DNA of 64,000 bases, taken from assembly GCA_964035795.1 (NCBI GenBank), contig OZ038322.1, positions 4,640,925-4,704,924 on the forward strand, written 5' to 3'. Source of the DNA: Pterobdella sp. o SKG-2022 (taxonomy: Eukaryota > Annelida > Clitellata > Hirudinida > Piscicolidae). The notes beneath the pieces are model-generated. The model had not been told where the DNA came from. It ran no database searches and saw only the letters and a program-made list of their open reading frames with translations. Position numbers and translations under genes: made by a program. The first letter of the stretch is position 1. Every line of letters starts with the position of its first letter. Below are positions 30,901 through 42,090 of this stretch, one piece after another.

Positions 30901-33900
30901 GCGGTGTGCTAGGGTAGAGTTTCTCATAGAATGAATGGAAATTTTGAATGTAGGGTTTGTATAAATGGTGCAAATGTGGAATGTAAGAATGCTTCAAATG
31001 GTTGTTTAGGTGAGTTGGAGAGGGTAAATAGTTATTGTTATTTAGGAGACAATGTGAATGGTGGAGGAGGAAGTGAGCTAGCTGTTACACGAAGGATCGG
31101 GCTGGACTGGAAGGCATTCAACAGTGTGTCTTCTATGTTATGTGGTAAAAGACACACATGGAATATTAAAGGACAAATTTATAGGACATGTGTGAGGCCT
31201 GTCATGACATATGGCTTGGAAACCTGGGTAGTAAGATCCGTTGAAAAGAGTATTTTGAGAAGAGCAGAAAAACGGATGCTTAGAATGATGTGTGGCGTGC
31301 AGCTAGCTGATGATGTGAATACAAAGGAGTTGATGGTTAGATTAGGGTTGGATTGTACGATCGTTGAAGTGGTGAGGCAAGGAAGTTTGAGATGGCTGGG
31401 TCATGTAGTAAGGAAAGAGGATGACGACTGAGTCAAACAGGCATGGAGGTTTGAGGTTGAAGGTAGTAGAGGAAGGGGAAGGCCAAGATTAATCTGGAAA
31501 GGGATGATGGAAAACCTTTGTCATGGTCTTGGACTAGTTCTTGAAGATTGCTATGACAAGGTGAAATGGAGGGAGAGGATTAGGTCATGGAAAGAAGTCA
31601 GTGACCCCCTGGAAAAAAGAAAGATGCTGACTATAATAAAATGATGATGATGTAGTATGTATGTAGTAGAATGGCCTGACTTTATTGTATGAGAAACAAA
31701 AACACTATGTATTTATTTAAAAAAATACACTAAAAGCTTCTGCTAAGTAAAAAAATATTTAATGAAAGTTCCACATACAAAAATCTCAATTTTAAAACAT
31801 TAATAAATACTTAATGGTTTTTTTCATGGTATTGTATTGTATCATGAACATTAATTATTGAAATAATGACCACTCACAGCATTTGGATTGGTTTCATGGA
31901 TGGATCATCTGTCATGAGAGAGAACATGATGATGTTTGTATTTTAAGTATATTGATATTGGTATTAGTATTGAGATTGTGGCATCAGTTTTGGTATGATA
32001 TTAGATATAAAATCTACTATAATAAGAATAGTTAATCTAGTGAAACACCCTCCACAATTAATTTTACATTTTGAATAACACATAATGTAAGGTTATGCTA
32101 AATGAATGTTACAACTTTCTTAACATCCTTGTTAAACTTTCAAGTTTAATTTTAGAAAATTTTTCAGTTATATTTAGTCTAGGCTTGGGGATAAAGGATG
32201 TATGAATTGATATTTCATGAAGTTAAAATACTGTTAGACTTTCACAGTGTTGTTGTATATATTAGTAGCATTTAGTGTTGAAGCTTATATTTTTGGGTTT
32301 GAAAATTGATTTTTAAATAGATTTTTAATTATTTAGCAGTTCAAGAAACTTTATATAGAAGGGTTGTGTTTCAAAGTGTTTTGGAGTTCCACATATTCAT
32401 GCTTTTGTTGATGGTGGTTTTTATAAAAGAATAAAACATTAAAAAATATAATTGAAGATACTTGATATGACAATTTGATTTCAAATATTATAAATAAGCT
32501 AAAAATAGCTGAATCTAAAGAAGGTCATAATGCTTTTTGAAAAATTATTTTAGAATATAGTTAAAATTTTTTAATTCATGACAAAACTCAAACAATTACT
32601 ATATATATACTTTTTAGGTTAAATTTTATGTTGTCATCTTTAGTAATCAACCTAAAAAATCATAGTTTGTTAGTATAGAGATGGAAGTATAAAATAAAAA
32701 ATGCACCAACCTTCTTGTTCAGCCAGTGTGTCATTATCTGTTTTGATTATAAAGCGCTCTAAACTATTCATACAATTTCACATACTTTAAAAAATCCACT
32801 TCAGTGGAAAAATACTAGTTTAAATTATCTTGAATATATAGCATATAATTGGTAATTAATATAACGATATAATATAAAGTACTAATATCCTATGAGTGTT
32901 AATGTAATATAACTGACTATTGACAAAGCAGGTTGAAGCAGTGATAGCTTCAGGGGCTGAATAAAACCTCACTTGTTCCTCACTACCCCTCCTTTCATGC
33001 ACCACTTTCTCTTTGTTTTCTGATAGCTTGCAGATGGCAAGCTGATGATTAGGCACATCTTCACTCACAGGACGATAATGGCTGATCACTTCATTGTTGA
33101 GTTGACAATGCTCTAAATTCTGAGTGCTTGTTTCTAGTTTGGCCACTTGATTTTTTGTATTGCTCTTTAAAGATGATGAATGGGTTGATGTGATTGGGTG
33201 GATGTTAGTGGTATTAATTGATGGGGTGTCTTGAAACTGAAATATAACTTGATGGCAACTTGATGACTGGGATGGTGGTGACGAAGCTATAAAACTTTGT
33301 TGAGTTGGAGACATTATGGGAGAAGTGGTGTAGATTTCGAGAGATGGACAATTCTTAATCTGATCTTTTAATGACAATCGATTGTATTTTATATTCTTAC
33401 ATGATGTTTCATTATTTTTAATAGCACTGATAGGTGGTGCTGAAAAAGTTTTAGCTGTTTTGGTAGCAGTTATTGTAGAAGCTGTTGTTTGTGGTAAGCT
33501 TTGGGAAGGTGAATGCAAACAGACAGGTTGTGAAAGTTCTTCAAAAAACATTTGTCTCCGACCTGCAATTACTGCCATGGTATCTTTAATGTGGGCTGCA
33601 GCCTTTAAAATATTTTCATTCAAATTAAATTTCAATAAAATATTTTAAAAAAATGGAATTTTAATAAATATTTTATACATCAGACTTATTTCAATTTAAC
33701 TAATTTTTAATTTTACGTGAAAACTAATTTTGAATGTACCTGTTTAGCCTCTTCAGAAAAGAAACAATTATCAAAATTATTTCGAGATGGTTTGGATGCA
33801 AAAGTTTGAGGCAGAGTGTTATAAACAAAAATTTGTTGGCCACTATTTATAATTGAAGGAGAGTGAGTAATTATGCTAGAATTCATTTTCGTATCTTTGT

Positions 33901-34135
33901 TGTCTTGAGAGGCTTTTTGTGTAGATTTTGTTGAAGAAACATATGATGGTGAAGAAGATGACTGGTTACTTATGTTCCCGACATGCTTTTGATCTTGATT
34001 TGTGTCCAGCGAATAAACGTTGTGCGTTTTATCACTTTTGAGACACTTATTTGATGGCTTACAATTTTCATTTTGACTCAATATGTTTGATAAGTCAATT
34101 TGAAAATTGTAAGTCGGAAAGTTTCCTTCAGACAT
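18970..34135 (-). CDS. Rho GTPase-activating protein, ARHGAP21/23 type
   Basis: Stimulates GTP hydrolysis by Rho-family GTPases. Fourteen exons: 33740-34135, 32918-33602, 32711-32737, 31878-31908, 29678-29735, 29322-29399, 28922-29063, 27456-27613, 26765-26890, 25772-25880, 25293-25456, 24345-24470, 21593-21704, 18970-19886. All junctions keep phase and give 1,042 residues. The N-terminal 470 or so residues are Ser/Thr/Gln-rich with a Lys-rich patch. The RhoGAP domain begins near KGVFGAPL, carries the arginine finger in GLYRVPGN, then [19 protein letters not shown] and [13 protein letters not shown], and is followed by AEWFF as in ARHGAP21/23. The last exon is a Ser-rich tail of about 305 residues. 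No PDZ or PH domain was found, although vertebrate ARHGAP21/23 have both. The start at 34135 is inferred; the first two exons join the rest by phase only. Confidence 0.85.
21880..21957. repeat. Degenerate (ATCT)n microsatellite, 5' flank of LINE fragment
   Basis: Imperfect ATCT/CTAT units with CCAT variants, ending at the 5' junction of the LINE fragment. The same motif resumes at 24264 beyond the LINE tail, so the element appears to have inserted into a microsatellite. Confidence 0.85.
21956..22989 (+). mobile_element. 5'-truncated, frameshifted non-LTR retrotransposon (LINE) fragment
   Basis: It starts in the reverse transcriptase just after the catalytic box ([16 protein letters not shown] ... 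[13 protein letters not shown] ... FKYLGAIL). It continues out of frame as [12 protein letters not shown], then [18 protein letters not shown] and a C-terminal zinc-finger-like segment with CLQCNKVC and CQFCGKEC, stopping just before the GAA tail. At least two frameshifts break it, one near 22285 and one near 22420. A 12-bp direct repeat, ATCCATCTATCT, lies at 21944-21955 and again at 24263-24274, consistent with a target-site duplication, although the setting is a microsatellite. It is antisense to the host RhoGAP gene, in the intron between the 24345 and 21704 exon ends. Confidence 0.85.
22990..24263 (+). repeat. Uninterrupted (GAA)n tract of about 425 units
   Basis: 1,274 bp of perfect GAA with no interruption that I could see, forming the 3' tail of the LINE fragment and followed directly by (ATCT)n. 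In the RhoGAP transcript (minus strand) it reads (UUC)n and begins about 80 nt after the donor of the 24345-24470 exon. All reading frames through it (poly-Glu, poly-Lys, poly-Leu) are repeat artefacts. Confidence 0.99.
24264..24290. repeat. Short (ATCT)n microsatellite, 3' flank of LINE and GAA tail
   Basis: About six ATCT units directly after the GAA tract. It matches the repeat on the 5' side and contains the second copy of the candidate 12-bp target-site duplication. Confidence 0.9.
25912..26075. repeat. Minisatellite in RhoGAP intron (about 30-36 bp unit)
   Basis: Four copies of a unit containing TTAACACTAAGACCATCATC, differing mainly in the number of internal ATC triplets, so a trinucleotide repeat is nested in a longer repeat. 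It lies between the 25772-25880 and 26765-26890 exons. Confidence 0.9.
30167..30180. repeat. Target-site duplication, 5' copy (second LINE)
   Basis: GTAGTATGTATGTA, identical to 31652-31665. The two copies bracket the LINE fragment. Confidence 0.8.
30181..31651 (+). mobile_element. 5'-truncated non-LTR retrotransposon with inactive reverse transcriptase
   Basis: Starts within the reverse transcriptase domain ([33 protein letters not shown]) and includes [11 protein letters not shown] and an intact YADD at 30696-30707. Motif A reads FVNLEKAFD, with Asn at 30429-30431 where active families have the catalytic Asp. The frame breaks near 30860, resumes at about 30931 ([20 protein letters not shown] ... 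[13 protein letters not shown]) and meets a TGA at 31429-31431 where a Trp codon is expected, after which homology continues to about 31640. It ends in a short (ATG)n tail and is flanked by a perfect 14-bp target-site duplication. It is antisense to RhoGAP, in the 29736-31877 intron. A different family from the 21956 element. Confidence 0.9.
31652..31665. repeat. Target-site duplication, 3' copy (second LINE)
   Basis: GTAGTATGTATGTA directly after the (ATG)n tail, identical to 30167-30180. Confidence 0.8.
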
Positions 34136-34622
34136 TTCGGTCTTGAAGAGAGATATTAAATAACACTAAATCTAAACCGATCGACAAATTATATTTAAAT
34201 ATAATTTAGACATGATTTTGAAAATTTGTGGTTAATCGTATTCAGTTTGTGAAATGAGCTTGAAATTGTCCATTATGTAAAATAAAATTTTGATTCAACA
34301 GCAATAGTTTGAGAAATATATTTTTTGATAATATTCCAAACAATTAATTAAATTTTAAAATTGAGAGTAAAACGAAAACATTTCAGTGAATGCGGATGTA
34401 AAAATATATAATTATCTAAAAGTATAAAGAATTTCGCCATTTTATTGAAGATAACACTAACTATCAAATATTTTTATGCATACATAAATCATAAAACCAT
34501 GTAAAACTATTATTTTAAACTTAATTAAAAACTTCAACAATTAAATTTTTTTCAAATATGAAAATTAATTTATCAATGATAACATCAACCAAGTTTTCAA
34601 TCGTTTTTTTTCTTATTTTATT
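34136..34622. promoter_or_regulatory. Short intergenic gap between tandem STYXL1-like and RhoGAP genes
   Basis: 487 A+T-rich bases between the STYXL1-like stop codon and the RhoGAP start, both on the minus strand. It must hold the 3' end of one gene and the promoter or upstream leader of the other, unless RhoGAP has distal 5' exons. Confidence 0.4.
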
Positions 34623-37600
34623 TCAGTTTTTATCTTCTGTTTCAAGATATTGTTCATTTTTCATGTTTTTATTTAATTCAAAACTATGACCTTTTTTTAT
34701 ATCATCTAATTTTTGAACTTCTGCAACAATTTTGTCTATTTCTTCGATTAATTCTTTTCCCTCTTTTTCTGTTATTTCTTCTTCTTCCTCTTTATTATCT
34801 TCCCCTTCTTCATAATCATTTTCATCTTTTTTACTTTCAAGTTTTTTATCATCATTTGCTTCTTCGCTCTGATCTTCCTTTTTTTCCACATTTTTTGTTG
34901 TTCCGTCATTTTCAAATTTTCCGTCAATTCCTGTTTCTTTTTTATTCTTTGTTGTTTCCACAGCTTCTTCATTTTTGGGGTTTTTTGTAATATATTCAAT
35001 TTCCAATAACTCCTCATTTTCAGTGTCTTCTTCATTTACGTCTTCTTCCCAAGTTTCAAGATCAGTCTGTGAGAGTTTTTCACTCTTTTTTCTATTCTTT
35101 TCGGTAATTTTTTCAAAGTATAAGCTGGATATATCATTGAGTCTATAAGTTGCTTTTTCGTCAGAATTGGAGGTTCTTGGAAAGAAGACATCCTCAGTTA
35201 CATCTCTTGTTTCTTCTGATACTGAAGTAATATCACGCAAAGACTCTCCAGATTTCACCTTTTCTAAATTATCTGGATTATATATACTTCTATTTCTGTT
35301 AAAAATATTATCAATATATTTTTTTAAAAAGAATTAATATCTGCACGAAACCTGTGAGAAAATGGGTTCTTTTCAACGTCGATCTCCCACCTTCTTAACA
35401 ATTCTTCCATTTTCCTACTTAAGTGTATCTGAAAATCAATCGTTTGACTCCAAAAAAAATCAAGTTGCACAATGATCTATCGACATTTCAACTTTATCTA
35501 AATGCTTGTCTGAGCATTCAAATTTTTTGAAATATTTTGACGAAAAATCTAAATGATATTCTAAAATGTTGAAGCTTATTTATAAAAGTGAAACCTCAGG
35601 TTATTTAAATAAATAAAATCTAGTTTTTTAAATAAGTTGCTTCTAAAATTGCTCTAGCTTCACTAACCTTTGGACAGCATTCCTTGATACGGTCGTAAGC
35701 TTCCTTTGAAGAGTAATATAGAATAATATATCATTCAACTATAATTAGAAATGTATGGTATAACTAAACACAATGCATAATAAGAATTGCAATAAATAAA
35801 GTACACTGAACAGAGTTTTTTGACTGTTTCTATCATAAATAAGATGTACCATGAATCAGTTGTGAAGCAAGTTTTAAGAGACAAAACAACTGTTTCTAAT
35901 GAATTTCTCAAGCCAAAGTAACTGATTCCAAGTAAAATAATGTAGAATGTCGTATGCACCAAATTATTTCAAAATGACCAGAATAAACTAAAACAAGTTT
36001 CCCAAATGAATTTTATTCTATATATTTTTTAACCATCAAATTCCTAGACAATTACCATAAAAATATTCATAAAAGTTTATTAAGTTATTTGTGAACTAAT
36101 TATTCCGATACACCAGTCATTCGGTCAAGAGTCATTTCTTCGCAAATATTTCAACATGGTTTTATATAACCATTGAGAGTTATTCGCCTCACAAACATGA
36201 AGTAGGAAAACAAGATTCAATTTTTTCTTTTTTTTTAGATTCAATTTTTTTAATATTTTAGAAAATAAATACGTGTTATAAAAAAAAATTCATATTTAAT
36301 TCTTATTCTTTCTCATATATGATCATCATCATTTCATTCTAGTCAGTATCTTCCTTTTTCCAAGGGTTTACTCACTTTTCTTTGTATTAAAAATTTTATT
36401 TACATTTTTTTTCATATTTAAAGATGTTTAAAGAGTGAGAAAGCAAGGGCATGCTTTCCACTCACTTATAAATGCTTCAACAAATGAAGTATAATAGCCT
36501 AAATTAAATTGTAAGGTCAAAAAACACAAAGTATGTATTTTAAAAAAACACTAAATTACAATATAAAAATGAATAAAACTCCAGCGAGGGAAACAAACAC
36601 AATTTATTTACTCAATCAAAATGCTTTTCCAAAAAAAATTTTACCTTATCAAGTGACCAAGTTTTTGTTCCCCTCACTATTGTTATAGGCTATATTATGT
36701 CATAGAAACGCAACCTTGTATGTAACATCATAGAGATAGAGGTAGTAGACAATAGCAATGGCAGCATTAGAGTTAACTCCGTACTTGGAATATATCAAAA
36801 CCCCCTTCGGCTTGTCATAATTAAAATCTAAGTGTACATACAATTGCATTATGGTTTCAAAATCCATGGGAGTTTTAGAGATGATTAATATAGCTTTTAA
36901 ACAAACCTATAAAGTCGCAAACAGTTTGAAAACGAAAGTAAATACTGGAATCCACCGTGTATGGGATGTTGAGTGTGAGGATATTCTTACTTATATTGGG
37001 GTACCTAGGTTAGGATAGAAAATCTCATCAATACGATATTCAATACTTCAACTATTAAATTAAAGTTTAGACATTTGAGCGTTGAAAAACACTCAAGTTT
37101 TGAACTAAAGGTTGAACATTAAAACGGTAAGCAAACAGACAAAACTTAAACACTAAAGCTTTGGGCATAGTTACAATTTACTAGGGCAGTCACTGCAGTT
37201 AACATGTCTTGTGATTTTGAGGTCTTTTTGGATTGATGGCTTCTCGGCATGGAGGCTACGACCCAAGTATAAGAAGCCAGGAATGATCTCGCTAGGGTAT
37301 GTTTCGAAGTCGTCCAGCTCCTGGTGGTTTTGTTTAATTCGATGATGAAAACGTGTTATAAGTTTGATTTTATTCGTTATAATAAACCCCCAAAAAATGA
37401 ATTTTGGAAAAACGATTAAATTTTTGAATTTTTTATTGACACTAAGTTTTTCGCTATAATTTCTCAATCGTCATCAGGTAAGTGATTTTGATTGGTTTAT
37501 AACTCCAGTAGCAATTTCTTATAGTCAGCATTTTTCCTTTTTCAGGGGTCACTGACTTCTTTCATTGGTCTTACACTCTTTCTAATTTGATGTCTTTAAT

Positions 37601-39547
37601 TCAGTTTTAATAATATATCATGGTAAGGCTATACTAGAATATAAAAATTCTAGCTATTTTTGCTTAATAAATGTTATAAATTTTCTCATAATATCATCGT
37701 TTAACATTGTTGAATAACGATAAACATTGTATCCAACGGATAGGATTAGATATGATTGAGTTTATTAAAGATTTTGATTGTTTATGAATAATTTTAACAT
37801 TGCTTTTAATGTATAACTTTAAAAAAAATATTTTATAATTCTGAGAAAATCAAAATATGTTAGCAATTAATATCTGTAACCTTGGGCATATAGAGCACTT
37901 TTCTTGTTTTCAGGAAAGGGTAGATGGACGAAAACAGAATGTAACCTCCTTTAAAGTGAACTTTATATACAATTCTAAATATAATCTTAATGTATCGATC
38001 ATCTCAAGCCAAAGAAAAACAAAAAAAATTATTGAAAACTTAATATTTTTATCAAAAAGTACGAAACAACTTGAAGATATTACACTGTCAACGGAAAGCT
38101 TTGTATTGTTAATAAAAATATTAAGCGTTCTATACTTTTAGTTATACCGCTAACAACCCCACGATATTGGTCTATTCGGGCACCTTTAAGGATCTTGATA
38201 GGAAATCTGGCACCACTCTCCCATATGGTGTTGGAACATTGGATAGTGGAGGCTGTAATGTTAAAAGTTGATGTTTTATTGATCTCTAAGGCTATTTTCA
38301 ACGATATATTGAGTAATGTATTGTCCAACGCTAACGTTTCATGGTGAGGCTACACTTATCGAAAATTATAGTTGTTTTTATTTAATAAATCTACTAAAAA
38401 CTCCCATTAAATTAACATAAATAATTGTTGAAAAATAATAAATGATACATTTAATGGTATATTCAATAATATATTGAATGATAATAGAAACTATGAGCAA
38501 CAAATTTCAAATACAAATATTTCTTTACGATTGGGGTTTTTCTCGTCAAAGTCATGATCGTAAATGGCAATGTGTGTCCTGTTCTCCACCTCGAACTCCT
38601 CACACACCAAAAAATCTTCACCAAACTTAACATTTTCAAAATAATTGCATTTAAAATTTAATTCCTAGTAATTTATAAAGCCCTATTTTCAACATGAGCC
38701 ACTAACCATGGAATGCCTTTGTGCAGTTAAGTTTAAATAGTTGAGTTTAGTTGTAAGTTGAATTATTTAAGTTAACTTATGTTATTTAAAAATTTTTATT
38801 TAACTTAACAAGTTAAATTCAGTTAGTTGAATTGAAGTTATCATAGGTTATTTAAAATCTTTAGTCAAGTTTAAAAATTGTTATGTTAATTGAATTGCTT
38901 GCGTTGTGTTTTTCTATTTAATATTCACTTTATGTTAACAAATCAAGTCTATTCATGTTAGTTCAGTTATCCAAGTTAAGTTATGCCATGTAAAAACTTT
39001 ATATTTCCTTTAATTAATTGAAATTATCGAACTCTGGCGCATGCGCGTGTAAGTAAATTTTGAGATGAGTTAAATTTTGTATCGTTTGTATGTTTTACCA
39101 CATACAAACTATTAGCTTGAATAGTTTAGTACGAATAAAATTCAAATCAAACATTTAGTAACTAAGCAACCTAAAGCTTTTCGTAGGTAAAGCTCACATT
39201 ATCAACTCTTAGTAATAAGGGTTCGACTCCCACAAAGCTTATTTAGTTAATAAGTATTTAAATTGAAGTGCTTTTATACAAACTGAATACCTATATTGTG
39301 GAAACTATCATTGATAAGCTACTGACTTTTCGGATGGTCTTTGCAGTGATGATGTGGCTCTCATTATAATGCGCAACAGACCTTGCATCTATGGAAAAAT
39401 ATACGGAACTGTAACGATGTGGTCTTTTGGTTGTTTAAAAATTGTTCATTTACCAAGGAGAAGCAGGAAATGTGGATCTGAAAGGCATGGGTATTTGTAT
39501 TCAGAGTTCAAGAGGTTGAATAAGTAGTTGCAGTCAATGATTTCCAT
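34623..39547 (-). CDS. STYXL1: STYXL1 (MK-STYX)-like pseudophosphatase with acidic C-terminal tail
   Basis: Ten exons, phase-consistent, 496 residues: 39454-39547, 39327-39388, 38529-38625, 38158-38252, 37175-37320, 36907-37004, 36715-36827, 35668-35703, 35352-35428, 34623-35295. The first part is a rhodanese-like (CDC25 homology) domain (MEIIDCNYLFNLLN, ARSVAHYNESHIITA, IAIYDHDFDEKN, IKILKGARIDQYRG). The second is a dual-specificity-phosphatase fold (ELDDFETYPSEIIPGFLYLG, IQKDLKITRHVN, DKPKGVLIYSKYGVNSNAA). At the HCxxGxxR loop it reads YSKYGVNS: Cys and Arg are both Ser, so no catalysis is expected. Vertebrate STYXL1, a MAPK-phosphatase-like pseudoenzyme, has about 313 residues and ends near this domain; here about 220 Glu/Asp/Lys-rich residues follow. 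The 38158 donor is weak, and a small exon may be missing before 37320. Confidence 0.88.
38700..39010. repeat. Degenerate AAGTTAA-type low-complexity repeat in STYXL1-like intron 2
   Basis: Many imperfect copies of GTTAAGTTTA / AGTTAACTTATGTTA words over about 300 bp in the intron between the 38529-38625 and 39327-39388 exons. No fixed period could be assigned. Confidence 0.5.
39174..39240 (+). other. tRNA-like remnant (B box plus complementary ends)
   Basis: Contains GGGTTCGACTCCC, a good B-box with a short T-stem, and complementary ends AAGCTTT and AAAGCTT that could form a seven-base acceptor stem. At 67 nt with no clear D-arm it is shorter than a functional tRNA, so a tRNA pseudogene or SINE fragment is likelier. 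It lies in intron 2 of the STYXL1-like gene, antisense to it. Confidence 0.3.
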
Positions 39548-42090
39548 ACTTTCAACCATTTTTGGTATTAATATTGAGGGTTTAAGTAAGCAAGGAAGTG
39601 ATGTTAAAGGTTTAGGACTAAAACAAATTTATTGAAATAGCTACTAATATTGAAGATAAATTTGAACACTATTAATAGCTACTAATATTGAAGATAAATT
39701 TGAACACTATTAATTAAAAGCTGAAGATTTGAAGATTGAAAATACTTTATAGAACTTTGATTTTTTATTATTAGCCAAATTCTTAAAAATGGTTACTATT
39801 AGAAACTGTGATATGACTAAAAACATCATGAATAAATAATAAACCCTTATATTAAATCTTTATAAGAACAAAACAAACTAAACTTATTATGGAACAAAGG
39901 TTTTATATTAAATCCAATTTTTTGAAATTAATCTTTTTTCCAATAAATGTATCACAAAACTTTTTATTCAACATGTAAAACAAAAAAAATATAATAATTT
40001 TAATTAAAACTCTACTTAATCAAAATTTAAAAAAAACGGTTAAAAAACTCCCATGAAACTAATCTCCACATACTTCTATAATCTCAAATAACAAAGAAAA
40101 TTTTAAAATGAAAGGCGATTCTTAAATATACAAGAACTTAATTAAATTATCTGAGTGAGTTTGAAGCAATAGCGAAGGCAAAATTCTAATGGGTGCGAAC
40201 TTTAGTTGCTAATATTTTTCCAGTTCATATGACCCTTGAAAACGGAATTTAATTTATATTGATGGGTTAATATCTGAAATATGTGTTGATTTATTTTGGA
40301 TTCAAACGATTGTTATGTTTAAAAGTTTTGAATAGTTTTTTCGGTAATTATCCAAAGGAATGAATTATGATGTTTAAAATTTGCATTTAAATGATTTTAA
40401 AGTTGAAATTATCACAAATATTTAGATAAAAGCTTTATATAATGATTAATAATCGCAGACATATGCTGCCATTATATCAGACTGTAACGTACCAAATAAA
40501 TTTTGATGATGGGGGTTATAGTACGTCCTTTTAAAAGCATATTAAAGATGAATACCAGCAGATGTACATTCAAAATTCTTGAAAATGCGTTATGGGAGTT
40601 TTGACTTCTATAAACACTCGTGTATCTAAAGCATCTTTCTGCGTCTTGAATAAGTGCTAGGAATGCTTCTAATTAAATATAGATTTTATTGATCTTTCAC
40701 AAAAATCTTTCACTCTTAATGAATTTCAAGGCTTTTTTGACTACAAAACCTAGAAGTCTTTATATCACTACCAATATTTAATATTTCATTAAGTTTTTAT
40801 GCAATTTTTCAACGATAAATTCTGCGCAAAAAATATATAAAAGCTGATCAATATTACATATGCATATAACCACTTTCCTAACCAATCAAAGTGCTTCTTT
40901 TTATACATTTTCCATCAGACGTTCGCATTGGTTCTCTATAAACTATTATGAGCATCGTTTCACCATCCGGATTCTAATATTTTGATTCATGTATATGCAT
41001 ACGTTATTGAAGGTACTTTTTAGAGTATTTCTCTAAAAATACTACTTTATGAAATATCTCACGAGAATTATCAGAACCCATGCTTAGTATCAGCAAACAC
41101 TCACATGGAAAATATTATAAAATTTTTTGTTTAAAAGTAAAAATTTTAAAAGTTTATAGAATGTCTTGGTAGATTTAATATTCGAAACAAGCGTAAAACT
41201 TTACCTTTTGCACCTCTTTGATGCATCTTCATAGTTTACATTTATTTTCTGAAGCTCGTGTGCGAAAAGCATTGTTATTCTTAAATTCTCTTTTAAAAAA
41301 GCCCATCATGCTCACAATGCCTAAGTAACTAATGGCTTTAATTGCTTTCACATTTTGTATTTGAAACACAACTAATATCTTCTTTTAATTAATATATATA
41401 TCACTTTCATTATTCTTTCAGTAATTCCATTGTTGTGTGTTTCGCTGCGATACGAAGTATAAAATTTTAAAAATCTTTCTATATGAAAATATTCGATGTT
41501 TAAAACTGCAAATATAGTTTATTTTTACCAAAATGCCATTTAACCTCATAAACTTTTTTGAGCAGTATTAAAACTTATAATTATCTCAAGATCCTTTCAA
41601 AACTATATGCTTCTAAAGCCTGGCGGAGAGAGAGGGAAGCGTTGATGCGAGGGTATTTAAAAGGAATCTGATGAGAGCTCGCAGAGAAAAGCATTGAAAT
41701 AAGTCATATCATGGTATTGATAAAATATTTGAAGCTTTTTGTTAGATTCTAGTCTAATTAGTTTAAAATTTTGTAAAACAAAGTTCGTTTATAAGTTGCT
41801 TGAAGTGATATTTATTGATAATATTAACTCAAAATTCATTATAAGTTTGAATCTCATTAGAATAAAAGGTTCAGTTTTTTATGCAGTTGAAACAGAATCA
41901 ATTTATTAATTTTGAATAGCAAGCATTAAATTTATCTACCAGTCTTTACGTCACAATCCAATCTCAAATGATACATCTGAGTTTATAAAATAATCAAAAA
42001 AAACCATATTGAAGCTCATCAAAGTATCAGAAGACATTCTTACTATCCACAAGTCTTGAAATAAGCCTTGACGTAGAAGGCTGCGTAAAA
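39548..42090. promoter_or_regulatory. Divergent intergenic region between STYXL1-like and ARID3
   Basis: 2.5 kb separating two genes transcribed away from each other; it should contain both promoters. No coding exon recognised. The only repeat noted is the 38-bp duplication near the STYXL1-like end. Confidence 0.5.
39638..39713. repeat. Perfect 38-bp tandem duplication upstream of the STYXL1-like start
   Basis: Two identical adjacent 38-bp units (beginning TAGCTACTAATATTGAAGAT) lie 90-166 bp upstream of the ATG at 39547, in its promoter or 5' leader. Confidence 0.95.
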
